From: Martelella sp. NC20
Lineage (GTDB): Bacteria; Pseudomonadota; Alphaproteobacteria; Rhizobiales; Rhizobiaceae
NCBI RefSeq assembly: GCF_013459645.1
Contig: NZ_CP054861.1
Span: 478,501 to 542,500 of the forward strand
Direction: 5' to 3'
Length of the DNA stretch: 64,000 nucleotides
Numbering within the stretch: the stretch's first letter is position 1; each line of letters starts with the position of its first letter. The notes under the pieces were generated by a model, which saw nothing but the letters and a program-made list of their open reading frames with translations, did no database searches and was not told where the DNA came from. This document shows, piece after piece, positions 17,676 to 25,995 of the stretch. A program made the translations under genes and the position numbers.

Positions 17676-18524
17676 CTATTTCTCGAACACAACGGTCTTC
17701 CTGCCGTTCAGCATCACCCGGCGCTGGAGATGCAGCGTCACCGCCTTCGCCAGAACGCGCCGTTCGATATCGCGCCCCTTGCGGACCAGGTCCTCCGGCG
17801 TGTCGGCATGCGAAACCGCCTCGACGTCCTGGGCGATGATCGGTCCCTCGTCGAGGTCCTGCGTCACATAATGCGACGTCGCGCCGATCATCTTCACGCC
17901 CCGCTCGAAGGCCTGGTGATAGGGTTTCGCGCCCTTGAAACCCGGCAGGAAGGAATGATGGATATTGATGCAGCGGCCGGACAGGAAAGCCGACAGATCG
18001 TCCGAAAGGATCTGCATGTACCGGGCCAGAACCACCAGTTCGGCGCCGGTTTCATCGACCAGAGCCTTGATCCGGGCCTCCTGCTGCGGCCTGGTAGCCC
18101 GGGTGACCGGCAGATGGTGATAGGCAATATTGCCCATCAGCGTCAGATTCAGCGCTTCTTTGGGATGGTTGGAGGCAATGCCGACGACATCCATGTCCAG
18201 TTCGCCGATGCGGTTGCGATAGAGCAGATCGCCAAGACAATGATCGAACCTCGAGACCATCATCAGGACCTTCGGCCGCACCGAGACGTCCCACAGCTCC
18301 CACGTCATGCCATAGACGCCGGCGAGTTTTTCCATCTCGCCCCGCAGCACGGCCTCGTCGCCCGGATATGCCACGACGACCCGCATGAAGAAGGTGTCGC
18401 TTGCGGGATCATCGAATTGCCGGGCTTCCGTGATATCGCCTTCGGCGCGGGCAAGCAGGCTGGCGACGGCGGCGACGATGCCGGGACGATTGTCGCATCT
18501 GATCGTCAGAACATAGGACTTCAT
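17676..18524 (-). CDS. purU: Formyltetrahydrofolate deformylase
   Basis: A 282-residue PurU. An N-terminal ACT domain (residues 1-85, SYVLTIRCDNRPGIVAAVAS) is followed by a formyltransferase-fold hydrolase domain. The catalytic signature is CINIHHSFLPGFKGAKPYHQ, with Asn and His, then IGATSHYVTQDLDEGPII (catalytic Asp). It hydrolyses 10-formyl-THF to THF and formate. Start at 18524 (MKSYVL), with GGAGAAGAGA upstream. It stands between ligM/TRAP genes and the MTHFR-like gene. In this setting it would recycle THF loaded with one-carbon units by the O-demethylase, the role played by LigH (formyl-THF synthetase) in Sphingobium. Confidence 0.93.
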   Translation of the reverse strand: MKSYVLTIRCDNRPGIVAAVASLLARAEGDITEARQFDDPASDTFFMRVVVAYPGDEAVLRGEMEKLAGVYGMTWELWDVSVRPKVLMMVSRFDHCLGDLLYRNRIGELDMDVVGIASNHPKEALNLTLMGNIAYHHLPVTRATRPQQEARIKALVDETGAELVVLARYMQILSDDLSAFLSGRCINIHHSFLPGFKGAKPYHQAFERGVKMIGATSHYVTQDLDEGPIIAQDVEAVSHADTPEDLVRKGRDIERRVLAKAVTLHLQRRVMLNGRKTVVFEK

Positions 18525-18657
18525 CACTCTCTTCTCCTCCGGGTCAGGCCGAGGACGCGGGCCGCCCCACGGTCCCGCTCGCGGACGCAAGCGGTCTCGC
18601 GCCGCGGGCGCATAACCTGCGCCGGCGGACAACACGACCTGATTTTTCCTTTCGCGA

Positions 18658-18674
18658 CATGCCCTGCGGGCATG
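18658..18674 (-). terminator. Small hairpin immediately after the TRAP large permease stop codon
   Basis: A perfect 7-base stem CATGCCC / GGGCATG with a 3-base loop abuts the stop codon of the dctM-type gene. No T-run follows in the direction of transcription, so it may be a weak or factor-dependent terminator, or an RNA-stabilising hairpin between the TRAP genes and purU. Confidence 0.35.
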
Positions 18675-19979
18675 CTAGTTCATCATCGTGTCCGGCAGTA
18701 TCAGCGATATCTGCGGGAAGGCGATCAGCACGATCAGCGTTGCCAGCATCGCGAACCAGAACGGCGTCACGCCGGCGAAAATGCGGGCGAGCGGCACGTC
18801 CCGGGCCACCGACTTGACAATGAAGACATTGACTCCGACCGGCGGTGAGATCAGGCCCATTTCCAGCGTCAGGACCACCAGTACGCCGAACCAGATCGGG
18901 TCGATCCCCAGTTGCGTGATCACCGGAAAATAGATCGGCATCGTCAGCACCAGCATCGCGAAACCCTCGAGGAAGCAGCCAAGGATCAGGTAGCTCAGCA
19001 GGATCAGCGCGAGGACGGTCATCGGCCCGACCTGAAGGCCTGCGAGGAACGCGCCGACCAGATCGGGAATATGGGTGAGGGCCAGAAACGGGTTTACGAC
19101 ATGGGCGGCGATCAGGATCAGCATCACCGTCGCCGTGGTCACGACCGAGTCCCTGGCCGCCATCCAGAAAGTCTTGAAGGTCAGCCGGCCCATCGCCGCG
19201 CCGATGGCGATGATCAGACCGGCGCCGACAGCCGACGCCTCGACCGGCGAGAAAATGCCGGCATAGATACCGCCGATCGTCAGGATGACCACGAACAGCA
19301 CCGGCAGGGCGCCGACCAGTTTTCTCGTCTTTTCGCCCATCGTGGTGCGCGGGCCGGCGGGGCCGAAACCCGGGCGAAGCCAGCACAGAAGCGTAATCGT
19401 GGCGATGAACATCGACAGCAGCAGAATTCCGGGCAGAACGCCTGCCAGAAACAGCCGCCCGATCGATTGCTGCGTCAGAATGGCATAGATCACGAAACCG
19501 GTGGACGGCGGTATCAGAATACCAAGCGTGCCGCCGGCGGCGACAACCCCGGTCGACAGCCGATTATCGTAGTTGAAGCGGGCCATTTCAGCCATCGAGA
19601 CCTTGCCCATGGTCAACGCCGAGGCGACCGATGAGCCCGAAAGCGCCGCGAACCCGGCGCAGCCCAGAACCGTGGCCGAGGCCAGGCCGCCGCGAAACCG
19701 CCCGACAATGGCATAGGCGGCATCATAAAGCCTGCCGCTCATGCCGGTCACCGAGGCGACATTGCCCATCAGGATAAACAGCGGCACCACCACCAGTTCG
19801 GCGGAAGAGGCAAGGGTGAAGCTCTCCGAGGCCATCAGGCTCATCGCCGAATTCAGATCGCGCAGCACCCAGATACCCGCAAAGCCGACCGAAAACATCG
19901 CCAGCGCCACCGGCACGCGCACAACCAGCAGGGCAAGCAGCACGACTAGGCCGACAAGACCCACCAGTTCACCGCTCAT
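18675..19979 (-). CDS. TRAP transporter large permease (DctM type)
   Basis: A 434-residue, very hydrophobic protein with about 12 membrane segments, the usual DctM length. Family blocks include AGFAALSGSSVASALTMGKV, GTLGILIPPSTGFVIYAILT and GLISPPVGVNVFIVKSVARD. It uses the sodium gradient to import a substrate handed over by the periplasmic protein encoded at 20493. It overlaps the small permease gene by 4 bases (ATGA), so the pair is co-translated. Likely cargo is a methoxylated aromatic acid, since ligM is the next gene upstream; this is inference. Confidence 0.94.
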   Translation of the reverse strand: MSGELVGLVGLVVLLALLVVRVPVALAMFSVGFAGIWVLRDLNSAMSLMASESFTLASSAELVVVPLFILMGNVASVTGMSGRLYDAAYAIVGRFRGGLASATVLGCAGFAALSGSSVASALTMGKVSMAEMARFNYDNRLSTGVVAAGGTLGILIPPSTGFVIYAILTQQSIGRLFLAGVLPGILLLSMFIATITLLCWLRPGFGPAGPRTTMGEKTRKLVGALPVLFVVILTIGGIYAGIFSPVEASAVGAGLIIAIGAAMGRLTFKTFWMAARDSVVTTATVMLILIAAHVVNPFLALTHIPDLVGAFLAGLQVGPMTVLALILLSYLILGCFLEGFAMLVLTMPIYFPVITQLGIDPIWFGVLVVLTLEMGLISPPVGVNVFIVKSVARDVPLARIFAGVTPFWFAMLATLIVLIAFPQISLILPDTMMN

Positions 19980-20488
19980 TCCCGGATCTCCCGCCTGTCA
20001 CGGCCGGATGGCCCGGAAAGCGCAAGCTCGACGGCGCGCAACGCCATGCCGAAAGCAGTGATCAGCGCCATGACCGACAATGCCCACTGGAAATACCATT
20101 TCGGCATGCTGACAATATTGGTGGCAAGCTTGAGCATCTGCGACAGTTTCGAGGAGTCGTAGACGGTATAGGCGATGCCGGCAAAGATCGCCGCGCCGAG
20201 GAGCGCGGCGATGATATCGAGCCAGTGATTGAAAGCGTCGGGAAAGTGGTTCTCGAAGATGTCGACGGCGATATGACCGCCAAGCCTGTCGCAAAGCGCC
20301 ATGCCGCCGAACACGATGATCACCATGCCCATCTGGTAGAAGTCCTGCGCGCCGCGAAGCGGCGCGCCCGCCGCCCGTCCGATCACATCCGCCAGCACTA
20401 CCAGCGTCACGAAGATCAGACCGAGCGTACCGGCAAGCGCGGAGAGCGAAACAAGCCCGTCCGCCACCTTGCGGAGCATGGCAAGCAT
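19976..20488 (-). CDS. TRAP transporter small permease (DctQ type)
   Basis: A 170-residue protein with four membrane segments, typical of DctQ. The first begins at LSALAGTLGLIFVTLVVLAD. The GRAAGAPLRGAQDFYQMGMV block and the conserved FGGMALCDRLGGHIAVDIF stretch follow. Start at ATG 20488, four bases after the stop of the binding-protein gene; a GTG at 20503 would overlap it. Forms the membrane complex with the large permease. Confidence 0.9.
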   Translation of the reverse strand: MLAMLRKVADGLVSLSALAGTLGLIFVTLVVLADVIGRAAGAPLRGAQDFYQMGMVIIVFGGMALCDRLGGHIAVDIFENHFPDAFNHWLDIIAALLGAAIFAGIAYTVYDSSKLSQMLKLATNIVSMPKWYFQWALSVMALITAFGMALRAVELALSGPSGRDRREIRE

Positions 20489-20492
20489 CGCC

Positions 20493-21479
20493 CTACTCGC
20501 CACGCATCGATGTCAGAACGTCTTCGGCGCCAAGCTCGGTCGCGATCGTTTCAGTTACCGGAACGGTGATCGCACCAAAGGCGTCCGCCTCATCCGCGTC
20601 GAGTTCGATCACGGTCTTGTCCGGATCGGCCTTGAGGCCGGCAATGGTTTCCCCGGCGACACGGTTCCATGCGGTTTCGGCGCTTTGCGACAGATATTCG
20701 CCGGCATATTTGTCGATGGCCGCCCTCTGGTCGTCGCTCAACCCGTCATAGCGCGACTGGCTCATCACCACGTAGAAGGTCAGACGTCCGAGCGGCGCGC
20801 CGATGGTATAGCTGTCGGCGACCTCCGAAAGCTTGAAGTCGGTTACCGCGGAAGCGCCGGTGACGACGCCGTCGATCAGACCGGTCTGCAGCGCGTTGTA
20901 GATCTCGCCCGCCGGCATCTGCACCGGCGTCGCCCCGAGCGCCTCGAGAACGGCGGCGGTGGTCGAGCCGGCCGCGCGGATCTTCAGGCCCTTCAGATCA
21001 TCCGGCGTGCGGATGTCCTTGTCCTTCATGATGAAAATGTTCGGCTCCGAGGTCCAGAGCGCCAGCGGCTTGGTGCCGGGAAACTCGTCCTTGATCATGT
21101 CCATGGAGCGCCAGATCGCCGGATAGCCGGGTTCGCCCAGCGCGATGACACCCGGCATTTCGGCAATCATGGTTTTCGGAAACTGCGACGAGGTATAGCC
21201 GGGCAGGCCCCAGACGATATCCGCCACGCCCTGAAGGACGCGGACATACTGTTCCAGCGGCCCCTTGCCGAGCTCGCCGCCCGGATAGACGCGGATCGTC
21301 AGCTCGTCGCCAACCTCGCTGGCAAGCCCTTCCCGCAGCGGCTCGATGACCGAGCCGGTCAGCGTGTGCTGCGGCGGAACGAAATGGGCGAAAGACAGTT
21401 CTTCCGCCGACGAAGCGGTTGTCGCGCCGGCAATGAGCACGGCGGATACGGCAAGATGGCGCAGTGATCTGCGGATCAT
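20493..21479 (-). CDS. TRAP transporter periplasmic binding protein (DctP type)
   Basis: A 328-residue protein with a signal peptide (RHLAVSAVLIAGATTASSAE) and the DctP fold. The TRAP signature Arg lies in DDLKGLKIRAAGSTTAAVLE, and the GEIYNALQTGLIDGVVTGAS block follows. First gene of the dctPQM set. It lies 106 bases after ligM on the same strand, so it may be in the ligM operon. It probably captures an O-methylated aromatic acid for import. Confidence 0.93.
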   Translation of the reverse strand: MIRRSLRHLAVSAVLIAGATTASSAEELSFAHFVPPQHTLTGSVIEPLREGLASEVGDELTIRVYPGGELGKGPLEQYVRVLQGVADIVWGLPGYTSSQFPKTMIAEMPGVIALGEPGYPAIWRSMDMIKDEFPGTKPLALWTSEPNIFIMKDKDIRTPDDLKGLKIRAAGSTTAAVLEALGATPVQMPAGEIYNALQTGLIDGVVTGASAVTDFKLSEVADSYTIGAPLGRLTFYVVMSQSRYDGLSDDQRAAIDKYAGEYLSQSAETAWNRVAGETIAGLKADPDKTVIELDADEADAFGAITVPVTETIATELGAEDVLTSMRGE

Positions 21480-21585
21480 GATTATCCTCCCCAGGTTTCA
21501 TGACTGAAAGCCGGAACGCGCCCGCCGGAATGCGGCCACGCTCCAATTCCCGAATTCAGGCCGGTTCGCGAAAGCCGCCGGCGGC

Positions 21586-22998
21586 TCAGCCGGCCACCTT
21601 GGTGCGCCAACTGTCGGCGTAATTCTCGCGGGCTTCGGCGGCATAGGGCGTCGGCGACACGCGCACGCGGATATCGGCCTGCCTGTGCGGCTCGACCGAG
21701 GTCTTCTGCGTCGCTTCCGGCTCGCCCCATTTCAGCGTCAGCACGTCGCCGACATTGACGTCCTGACTGACGACGCCGAGCGACAGCACGCGGCGTTCAT
21801 TGTAGGAGTAGCCGTTGAACATCGACATGCCGACCATCCGGTCCCCGTTCATGACCATATCGGCGGTCGAGGAGGCATAGTTCGGCTGCGGGAAGTCGAT
21901 CCACTTGAAGGGCGTGCCTTCCTCGAAGCTCGAGGCGATCACCTTCAGCACATCCTCCGGATTCCACTCGAAGGTCACTTTCTTGCGGTTGGACGGCGCG
22001 TCCTTGAGCCTGGCGAGTGCATCCTTGCCGATGAAATCATCCTTCTTCCAGCCGATGTAGAAGCCATAGCCGAGCTCGAAGGGGTTGGTGTAATAGTCCT
22101 CGACATTGTCGGAGACGAAGGAGCCGCCGATCGAGCCGACCGCCTCATAGGCGTCCGATCCGAGCCAGTCGCGGTAGTCCGCCATCATGCCGTCGCCCGA
22201 ATAGATGCCCGGCAGCGGCGAGGGAATCCATCCCGATTCCAGCGTGTTGGTGGAATAGGCCCTGGAGCCGACGCGGCGCAGATCCACGCCGGTTTTCGCC
22301 GCCGCATCGAGGATCGTCGACAGGATATAGGCCTTGTCGGAATAAGGTCCCCAGATTTCCAGGCCCGGCGCGCCGGCCATGCCATGACGCAACGCCTGCA
22401 CCCGCTTCGAGCCGACATTGATCCAGTCGACATGGAAGAACTTGATTTCGGGAACCGGCCCGCCATTGATGGCGTCGAGGATCCTGTTCGCGTCCGGCCC
22501 CTGGATCTGGTAGCGGTAATGAGTGCGCAGCACGCGCTCGCCCTCGGGGCGCGAATCCGAACGCGGATCGTGGACCAGCCGCACATTCCACTTGCCGATG
22601 GCGGCCTGGAACTTGGTCCAGTTGGCGGTCGGCTGACGGCCGACGAGGATGAACTTGTCGTCGCGCTCGCGAAAGATGATCATGTCGCCGACGACATGGC
22701 CCGCCGGGGTGACCGGAACGAAATGCTTGGCCCGGTTCAGGTCGAAATTTCCGAAAGCATTGATCCCGACATAAGCGAGAAACGCCACCGCATCCGGCCC
22801 TTCAACGATCAATTCATCCATATGATGGGTCTGGTCGAACAGCACCGCGGTGTTGCGCCACGCCACCTGCTCGCTGCGCCAGTTGGAAAACTCCGGCGCC
22901 ACAACGGGGTATACATATATGCCAGCGCGCGAATTCCGCAGAAGCTCAACAGGGTTCGAAAACCCCTTCAATACAGATGATAGACTTTGACCTGACAC
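21586..22998 (-). CDS. ligM: Tetrahydrofolate-dependent aromatic O-demethylase (LigM-like, GcvT fold)
   Basis: A 470-residue GcvT-fold aminomethyltransferase-like protein. Its length nearly equals that of Sphingobium LigM (471), which moves the methyl group of vanillate or 3-O-methylgallate to THF. Features are SNWRSEQVAWRNTAVLFDQT (the GcvT start block), VTPAGHVVGDMIIFRERDDK, HMDELIVEGPDAVAFLAYVG, and a C-terminal barrel with VLSLGVVSQDVNVGDVLTLK. The start is probably GTG at 22998, as GGGAGGAG lies 8 bases upstream. The MTHFR-like and purU genes downstream deal with the methyl-THF. The ATGTATACAT operator lies 26 bases upstream. Vanillate, syringate or 3-O-methylgallate are possible substrates. 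Confidence 0.85.
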   Translation of the reverse strand: MSGQSLSSVLKGFSNPVELLRNSRAGIYVYPVVAPEFSNWRSEQVAWRNTAVLFDQTHHMDELIVEGPDAVAFLAYVGINAFGNFDLNRAKHFVPVTPAGHVVGDMIIFRERDDKFILVGRQPTANWTKFQAAIGKWNVRLVHDPRSDSRPEGERVLRTHYRYQIQGPDANRILDAINGGPVPEIKFFHVDWINVGSKRVQALRHGMAGAPGLEIWGPYSDKAYILSTILDAAAKTGVDLRRVGSRAYSTNTLESGWIPSPLPGIYSGDGMMADYRDWLGSDAYEAVGSIGGSFVSDNVEDYYTNPFELGYGFYIGWKKDDFIGKDALARLKDAPSNRKKVTFEWNPEDVLKVIASSFEEGTPFKWIDFPQPNYASSTADMVMNGDRMVGMSMFNGYSYNERRVLSLGVVSQDVNVGDVLTLKWGEPEATQKTSVEPHRQADIRVRVSPTPYAAEARENYADSWRTKVAG

Positions 22999-23024
22999 TT
23001 CTTCGCTCCTCCCAGCTCGCAAAA

Positions 23025-23034
23025 ATGTATACAT
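23025..23034. promoter_or_regulatory. Operator-like palindrome ATGTATACAT upstream of ligM
   Basis: A perfect palindrome 26 bases ahead of the ligM start, between ligM and gntR. A further GTATACAT at 22909-22916 lies within ligM, where it encodes part of YVYP, so it may be chance. Confidence 0.65.
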
Positions 23035-23111
23035 ATCTTTGCAAGTCAGCCTTCGGAATGCAAGCGGAAAATCTCTCCGCCCGCGAATTCCCGGAAGGGC
23101 CCGGCCTGAAG

Positions 23112-23867
23112 TCAGGACAGAGCGTTCTCGTCCGGCGCCACGAGCGCGAGGCCGGGAACGGCGCTTACGAGGTTGCGGTCCTTCGAGAAGATATATTCGA
23201 GGTTCCGCCGCGCCGCGCAGGCGTGTTCGCGCGCCAGCGCTTCGGCCCGCGAGCCCTGACGCTGGGCAATCGCGGTGACGATTTCGCGATGCTGCTCCTG
23301 CGCCACCTGCAGCGACCGCCGGAAGGCGGAGAGCTTGGTCTTGTCGGGCAGGAAGGCCGAGGGAGACGCAAACGGCAATTGCTTGGCCCGCGTCAGTTCT
23401 CGCTCAAGCGTGGCCGAACGCGGAAGTGCCGCAAGCGCATCGTGGAATTCGCCGTTCAGCTCCGAATAGCTCTCGAAATCGACGTCCTCCGGCAGAACGC
23501 CGACGCAGCCGTCGAGCGCCCGCACGATCCCCGAAATTTCCACCAGCGCCTTTTCCGTCACCCCCCGCTCGGCCGCAAGCCGCGCCGCCGTGCCTTCCAG
23601 CACGCCGCGCAACTCGATGGTATCCAGCACATCGGCATAGGCAAAGCTGCGGACAAGAAAGCCGCCGCTGCGGGCGCGCTCCAGCAGCCCCTCCTCGGCC
23701 AGCCGCGACATCGCCTCGCGCACGGGCGTGCGCGAAATCTGCAGATCCTCGGCCAGCGCCACCTCGAACAGCCGGGTTCCGCCCGGAATGGCCCCGTCAA
23801 GGATCCGCTTGCGCAACTCCACCAGTGCCCGCATCGTGTGGGTTTTCGCTGTTGCCTGCCTGTCCAT
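23112..23867 (-). CDS. GntR-family (FadR/VanR subfamily) regulator with FCD domain
   Basis: A 251-residue regulator. The winged helix covers residues 10-75: MRALVELRKRILDGAIPGGT, VALAEDLQISRTPVREAMSR, LAEEGLLERARSGGFLV. A helical FCD ligand-binding domain follows, including YSELNGEFHDALAALPRSAT (FHxxL motif) and EQHREIVTAIAQRQGSRAEA, which supply His residues for a metal or carboxylate site. Three ATGs stand in a row after GAGGAG; the third (23867) has the best spacing. ATGTATACA lies 54 bases upstream and recurs at ligM and ligAB, so it probably represses itself and the demethylation/ring-cleavage genes until an aromatic acid binds. VanR of vanillate pathways belongs to this group. Confidence 0.9.
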   Translation of the reverse strand: MDRQATAKTHTMRALVELRKRILDGAIPGGTRLFEVALAEDLQISRTPVREAMSRLAEEGLLERARSGGFLVRSFAYADVLDTIELRGVLEGTAARLAAERGVTEKALVEISGIVRALDGCVGVLPEDVDFESYSELNGEFHDALAALPRSATLERELTRAKQLPFASPSAFLPDKTKLSAFRRSLQVAQEQHREIVTAIAQRQGSRAEALAREHACAARRNLEYIFSKDRNLVSAVPGLALVAPDENALS

Positions 23868-23920
23868 CATCATCTCCTCGCCTGACGTCGCTCCGGCATC
23901 GCCGGCTCTAAACACACCAA

Positions 23921-23929
23921 ATGTATACA
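23921..23929. promoter_or_regulatory. Operator-like ATGTATACA upstream of the GntR gene
   Basis: Nine bases of the ATGTATACAT palindrome lie 54 bases before the regulator's start codon, consistent with autoregulation. Confidence 0.6.
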
Positions 23930-24013
23930 GGGAACCGCTCCGGGCAAGTCCGGGCGGCGCGCGAGCAACAAGTCGACCTGCCCCGCCCCGGAAAGCCGGC
24001 GACTGGCCCCATC

Positions 24014-24029
24014 ATAATGTATACATTAT
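24014..24029. promoter_or_regulatory. 16-base perfect palindrome upstream of the hydrolase-ligAB operon
   Basis: ATAATGTATACATTAT is the longest version of the repeated operator and lies 83 bases before the hydrolase start. AT-rich promoter-like DNA (24030-24090) follows it. Best candidate for the high-affinity GntR site. Confidence 0.7.
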
Positions 24030-24111
24030 TGAGCATTTTTTGTTGATATTGGCAATTTTATTCGCTATTTGTCTTATCAATGTATTCACGACGGTATCGG
24101 GAGGGCCGCTG

Positions 24112-24831
24112 ATGACGACGTTACTTCTCATTCCCGGCCTGGTTTCCGACGCCCGCGTCTGGAACGCGCTGGCCTCCGCCGCGCCGGACTGGCTCGATCT
24201 CGCCGATGCCGACGTCACCCGCGATTCGACGATCCAGGCAATGGCCGCCCGGCTGCTCGGTGAAACCGCGGGGCCGCTGATCCCGGTCGGCCATTCCATG
24301 GGCGGTCGGGTAGCGCTGGAAATGGCCCGGCAGGCGCCGGAGCGGATACGCGGCCTCGTGCTTGCCAATACGGGGCACGACGGACGGCGGCCGGACGAGG
24401 CGCCCAAACGGCTTGCCCGGATCGCGCGCGCTCACGAGGACATGGCCGGCCTTGCCGCCGAATGGCTGCCGCCGATGCTGGCCGAGGGGCGGGATCCCGA
24501 TCCCGCGCTCGTTGAGGACCTTACCGCAATGGTGATCGCGGCCGGGCCGGAAATCCACGAACGGCAGGTCCGCGCGCTGATGGCGCGCCCGGACGCCAGG
24601 GAATACCTTGCCGCGATCGCCTGCCCGGTCCTGCTGATCACAGGCGCCGAGGATGGCTGGTCACCCGAAAGACAACATCGCGAGATCGCCGCCGAGGTGC
24701 CGGGGGCCGAGGTTTTGGTGATCGACCGGGCGGGACATTTCCTGCCGGTGGAGCGCCCGCAGGAAACCGCCGCCGCGATAACCGGCTGGCTCGATGCACA
24801 CAGGGAGGAACTGGATGTCCGATGCGCTTGA
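24112..24831 (+). CDS. Alpha/beta hydrolase (candidate methylesterase of the methoxylated ring-cleavage route)
   Basis: A 239-residue alpha/beta hydrolase. The nucleophile elbow is GHSMGGRVALEMA, an acid Asp is plausible in LLITGAEDGWSPERQH, and the His lies in VIDRAGHFLPVERPQ. The start ATG at 24112 has GGGAGG upstream, and the gene overlaps the following ligA gene by 17 bases. Ring opening of 3-O-methylgallate gives a methyl ester that needs an esterase (DesC-like in Sphingobium). The tight link to ligAB makes that a reasonable guess, but the fold is common and other ester or C-C bond substrates are possible. Confidence 0.8.
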   Translation: MTTLLLIPGLVSDARVWNALASAAPDWLDLADADVTRDSTIQAMAARLLGETAGPLIPVGHSMGGRVALEMARQAPERIRGLVLANTGHDGRRPDEAPKRLARIARAHEDMAGLAAEWLPPMLAEGRDPDPALVEDLTAMVIAAGPEIHERQVRALMARPDAREYLAAIACPVLLITGAEDGWSPERQHREIAAEVPGAEVLVIDRAGHFLPVERPQETAAAITGWLDAHREELDVRCA

Positions 24832-25156
24832 AATCCCCGAAACGCCGCTTTTCGAGCGGGAACGCGCCAAAAACGGCTACCTGATGAACAAGATGGCCAT
24901 GTCGCTGGGCAGGCCGGAAAACCGCGCGGCCTTCCGGGCAGACGAGGAAGCGTTCCTCGACAGCTTTGGACTGGCAGACGCCGAGAAGCAGGCGGTGATG
25001 TCGCGCGACTGGCACAGGATGGTGGCGCTTGGCGGCAATCTGTTCTTCATCCTGAAGATCGCGGCGATCGATCCGGTGAGCATGGCTGAAATCGGCGCGG
25101 CACAGGCGCAGATGAGCCGGGAAGATTTCCTGAAGACAAGACTGGGGAAAATGTGA
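24815..25156 (+). CDS. ligA: Protocatechuate 4,5-dioxygenase alpha chain (LigA family)
   Basis: A 113-residue small helical subunit with the LigA pattern: GYLMNKMAMSLGRPENRAAF, FGLADAEKQAVMSRDWHRMV, ALGGNLFFILKIAAID. It caps the active site of the beta chain. Start at 24815 after GGGAGGA; its stop overlaps the ligB start (TGATG). Substrate could be protocatechuate, gallate or 3-O-methylgallate. Confidence 0.92.
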   Translation: MSDALEIPETPLFERERAKNGYLMNKMAMSLGRPENRAAFRADEEAFLDSFGLADAEKQAVMSRDWHRMVALGGNLFFILKIAAIDPVSMAEIGAAQAQMSREDFLKTRLGKM

Positions 25157-25995
25157 TGGCCGAAATCATTGGCGGCGTGGGCACCAGCCATGTCCCCTCC
25201 ATCGGCGTGGCGCTCGACAAGGGCCTTGACGACACGCCGGACTGGAAACCGTTCTTCGACGGCTACATTCCGGGCAGGAAGTGGATGGCGGACAAGAAGC
25301 CGGATGTCGCGGTGGTGATCTTCAACGATCACGGCAACACCTTCTTCCTCGACCGCGTGCCGACATTCGCCGTCGGCGTTGCCGACAGCTACAAGCCGGT
25401 GGACGAGGGCTGGGGGCCGCGCGCCGTGCCCGATTTCGAAGGCGCCGCCGACCTGTCCTGGCACATTGTCGACACCCTGGTCGAAAACCATTTCGACCCG
25501 ATGGTCTGCCGCGAAATCGAGGTCGACCACGGGCTTCAGGTCCCGCTCGAACTGTTCTTCGGCCGGACGGAAACATGGCCGGTCAAGGTGGTGCCGATCT
25601 GGGTCAACACCATCCAGTATCCGATCCCGACCCCGCAGCGCTGCTGGGAGATGGGCGTGGTGCTGCGCAAGGCGATCGAGAGCTTTCCCGGTGACGACCG
25701 GGTCGTGATCATGGGCACCGGCGGCCTGTCGCACCAGCTTCAGGGCAGCCGCGCCGGTTTCATCAACCGCGAAGCCGACGAAGCATGGCTCGACGGCATC
25801 GCCAATGACTACGAAAAATACCGCGCCATGAGCCGCAAGGACTATGTCGACCAGTTCGGGTCGGAGGGAGCGGAACTGATCATGTGGCTGGTGATGCGCG
25901 CGGCCATGAACCCGCATGTCGAGATCAGGCACAGGCACTATTACGCGCCCGCCTCGCTCACCGGCGCCGGCATGGTCGTGCTGGAGAACGCGTGA
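25156..25995 (+). CDS. ligB: Protocatechuate 4,5-dioxygenase beta chain (LigB, class III extradiol dioxygenase)
   Basis: A 279-residue catalytic subunit, a little shorter than Sphingobium LigB (302). Fe(II) ligands fit His in GTSHVPSIG and His in VIFNDHGNTFFLD, with a Glu near the C-terminus. The catalytic base His is in IMGTGGLSHQLQG. VPIWVNTIQYPIPTPQRCW is a strong family match. The start ATG at 25156 shares its first base with the ligA stop. No ligC or ligI is near, while galB, galC and galD homologues are present, so gallate-type substrates that yield 4-oxalomesaconate directly would suit this enzyme. Confidence 0.93.
   Translation: MAEIIGGVGTSHVPSIGVALDKGLDDTPDWKPFFDGYIPGRKWMADKKPDVAVVIFNDHGNTFFLDRVPTFAVGVADSYKPVDEGWGPRAVPDFEGAADLSWHIVDTLVENHFDPMVCREIEVDHGLQVPLELFFGRTETWPVKVVPIWVNTIQYPIPTPQRCWEMGVVLRKAIESFPGDDRVVIMGTGGLSHQLQGSRAGFINREADEAWLDGIANDYEKYRAMSRKDYVDQFGSEGAELIMWLVMRAAMNPHVEIRHRHYYAPASLTGAGMVVLENA

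Noticed and set aside
24112..24831. Alpha/beta hydrolase as 3-oxoadipate enol-lactonase (PcaD)
   Set aside because: No ortho-cleavage genes are nearby and the gene is fused into a meta-cleavage operon; left as a general hydrolase with a candidate esterase role.
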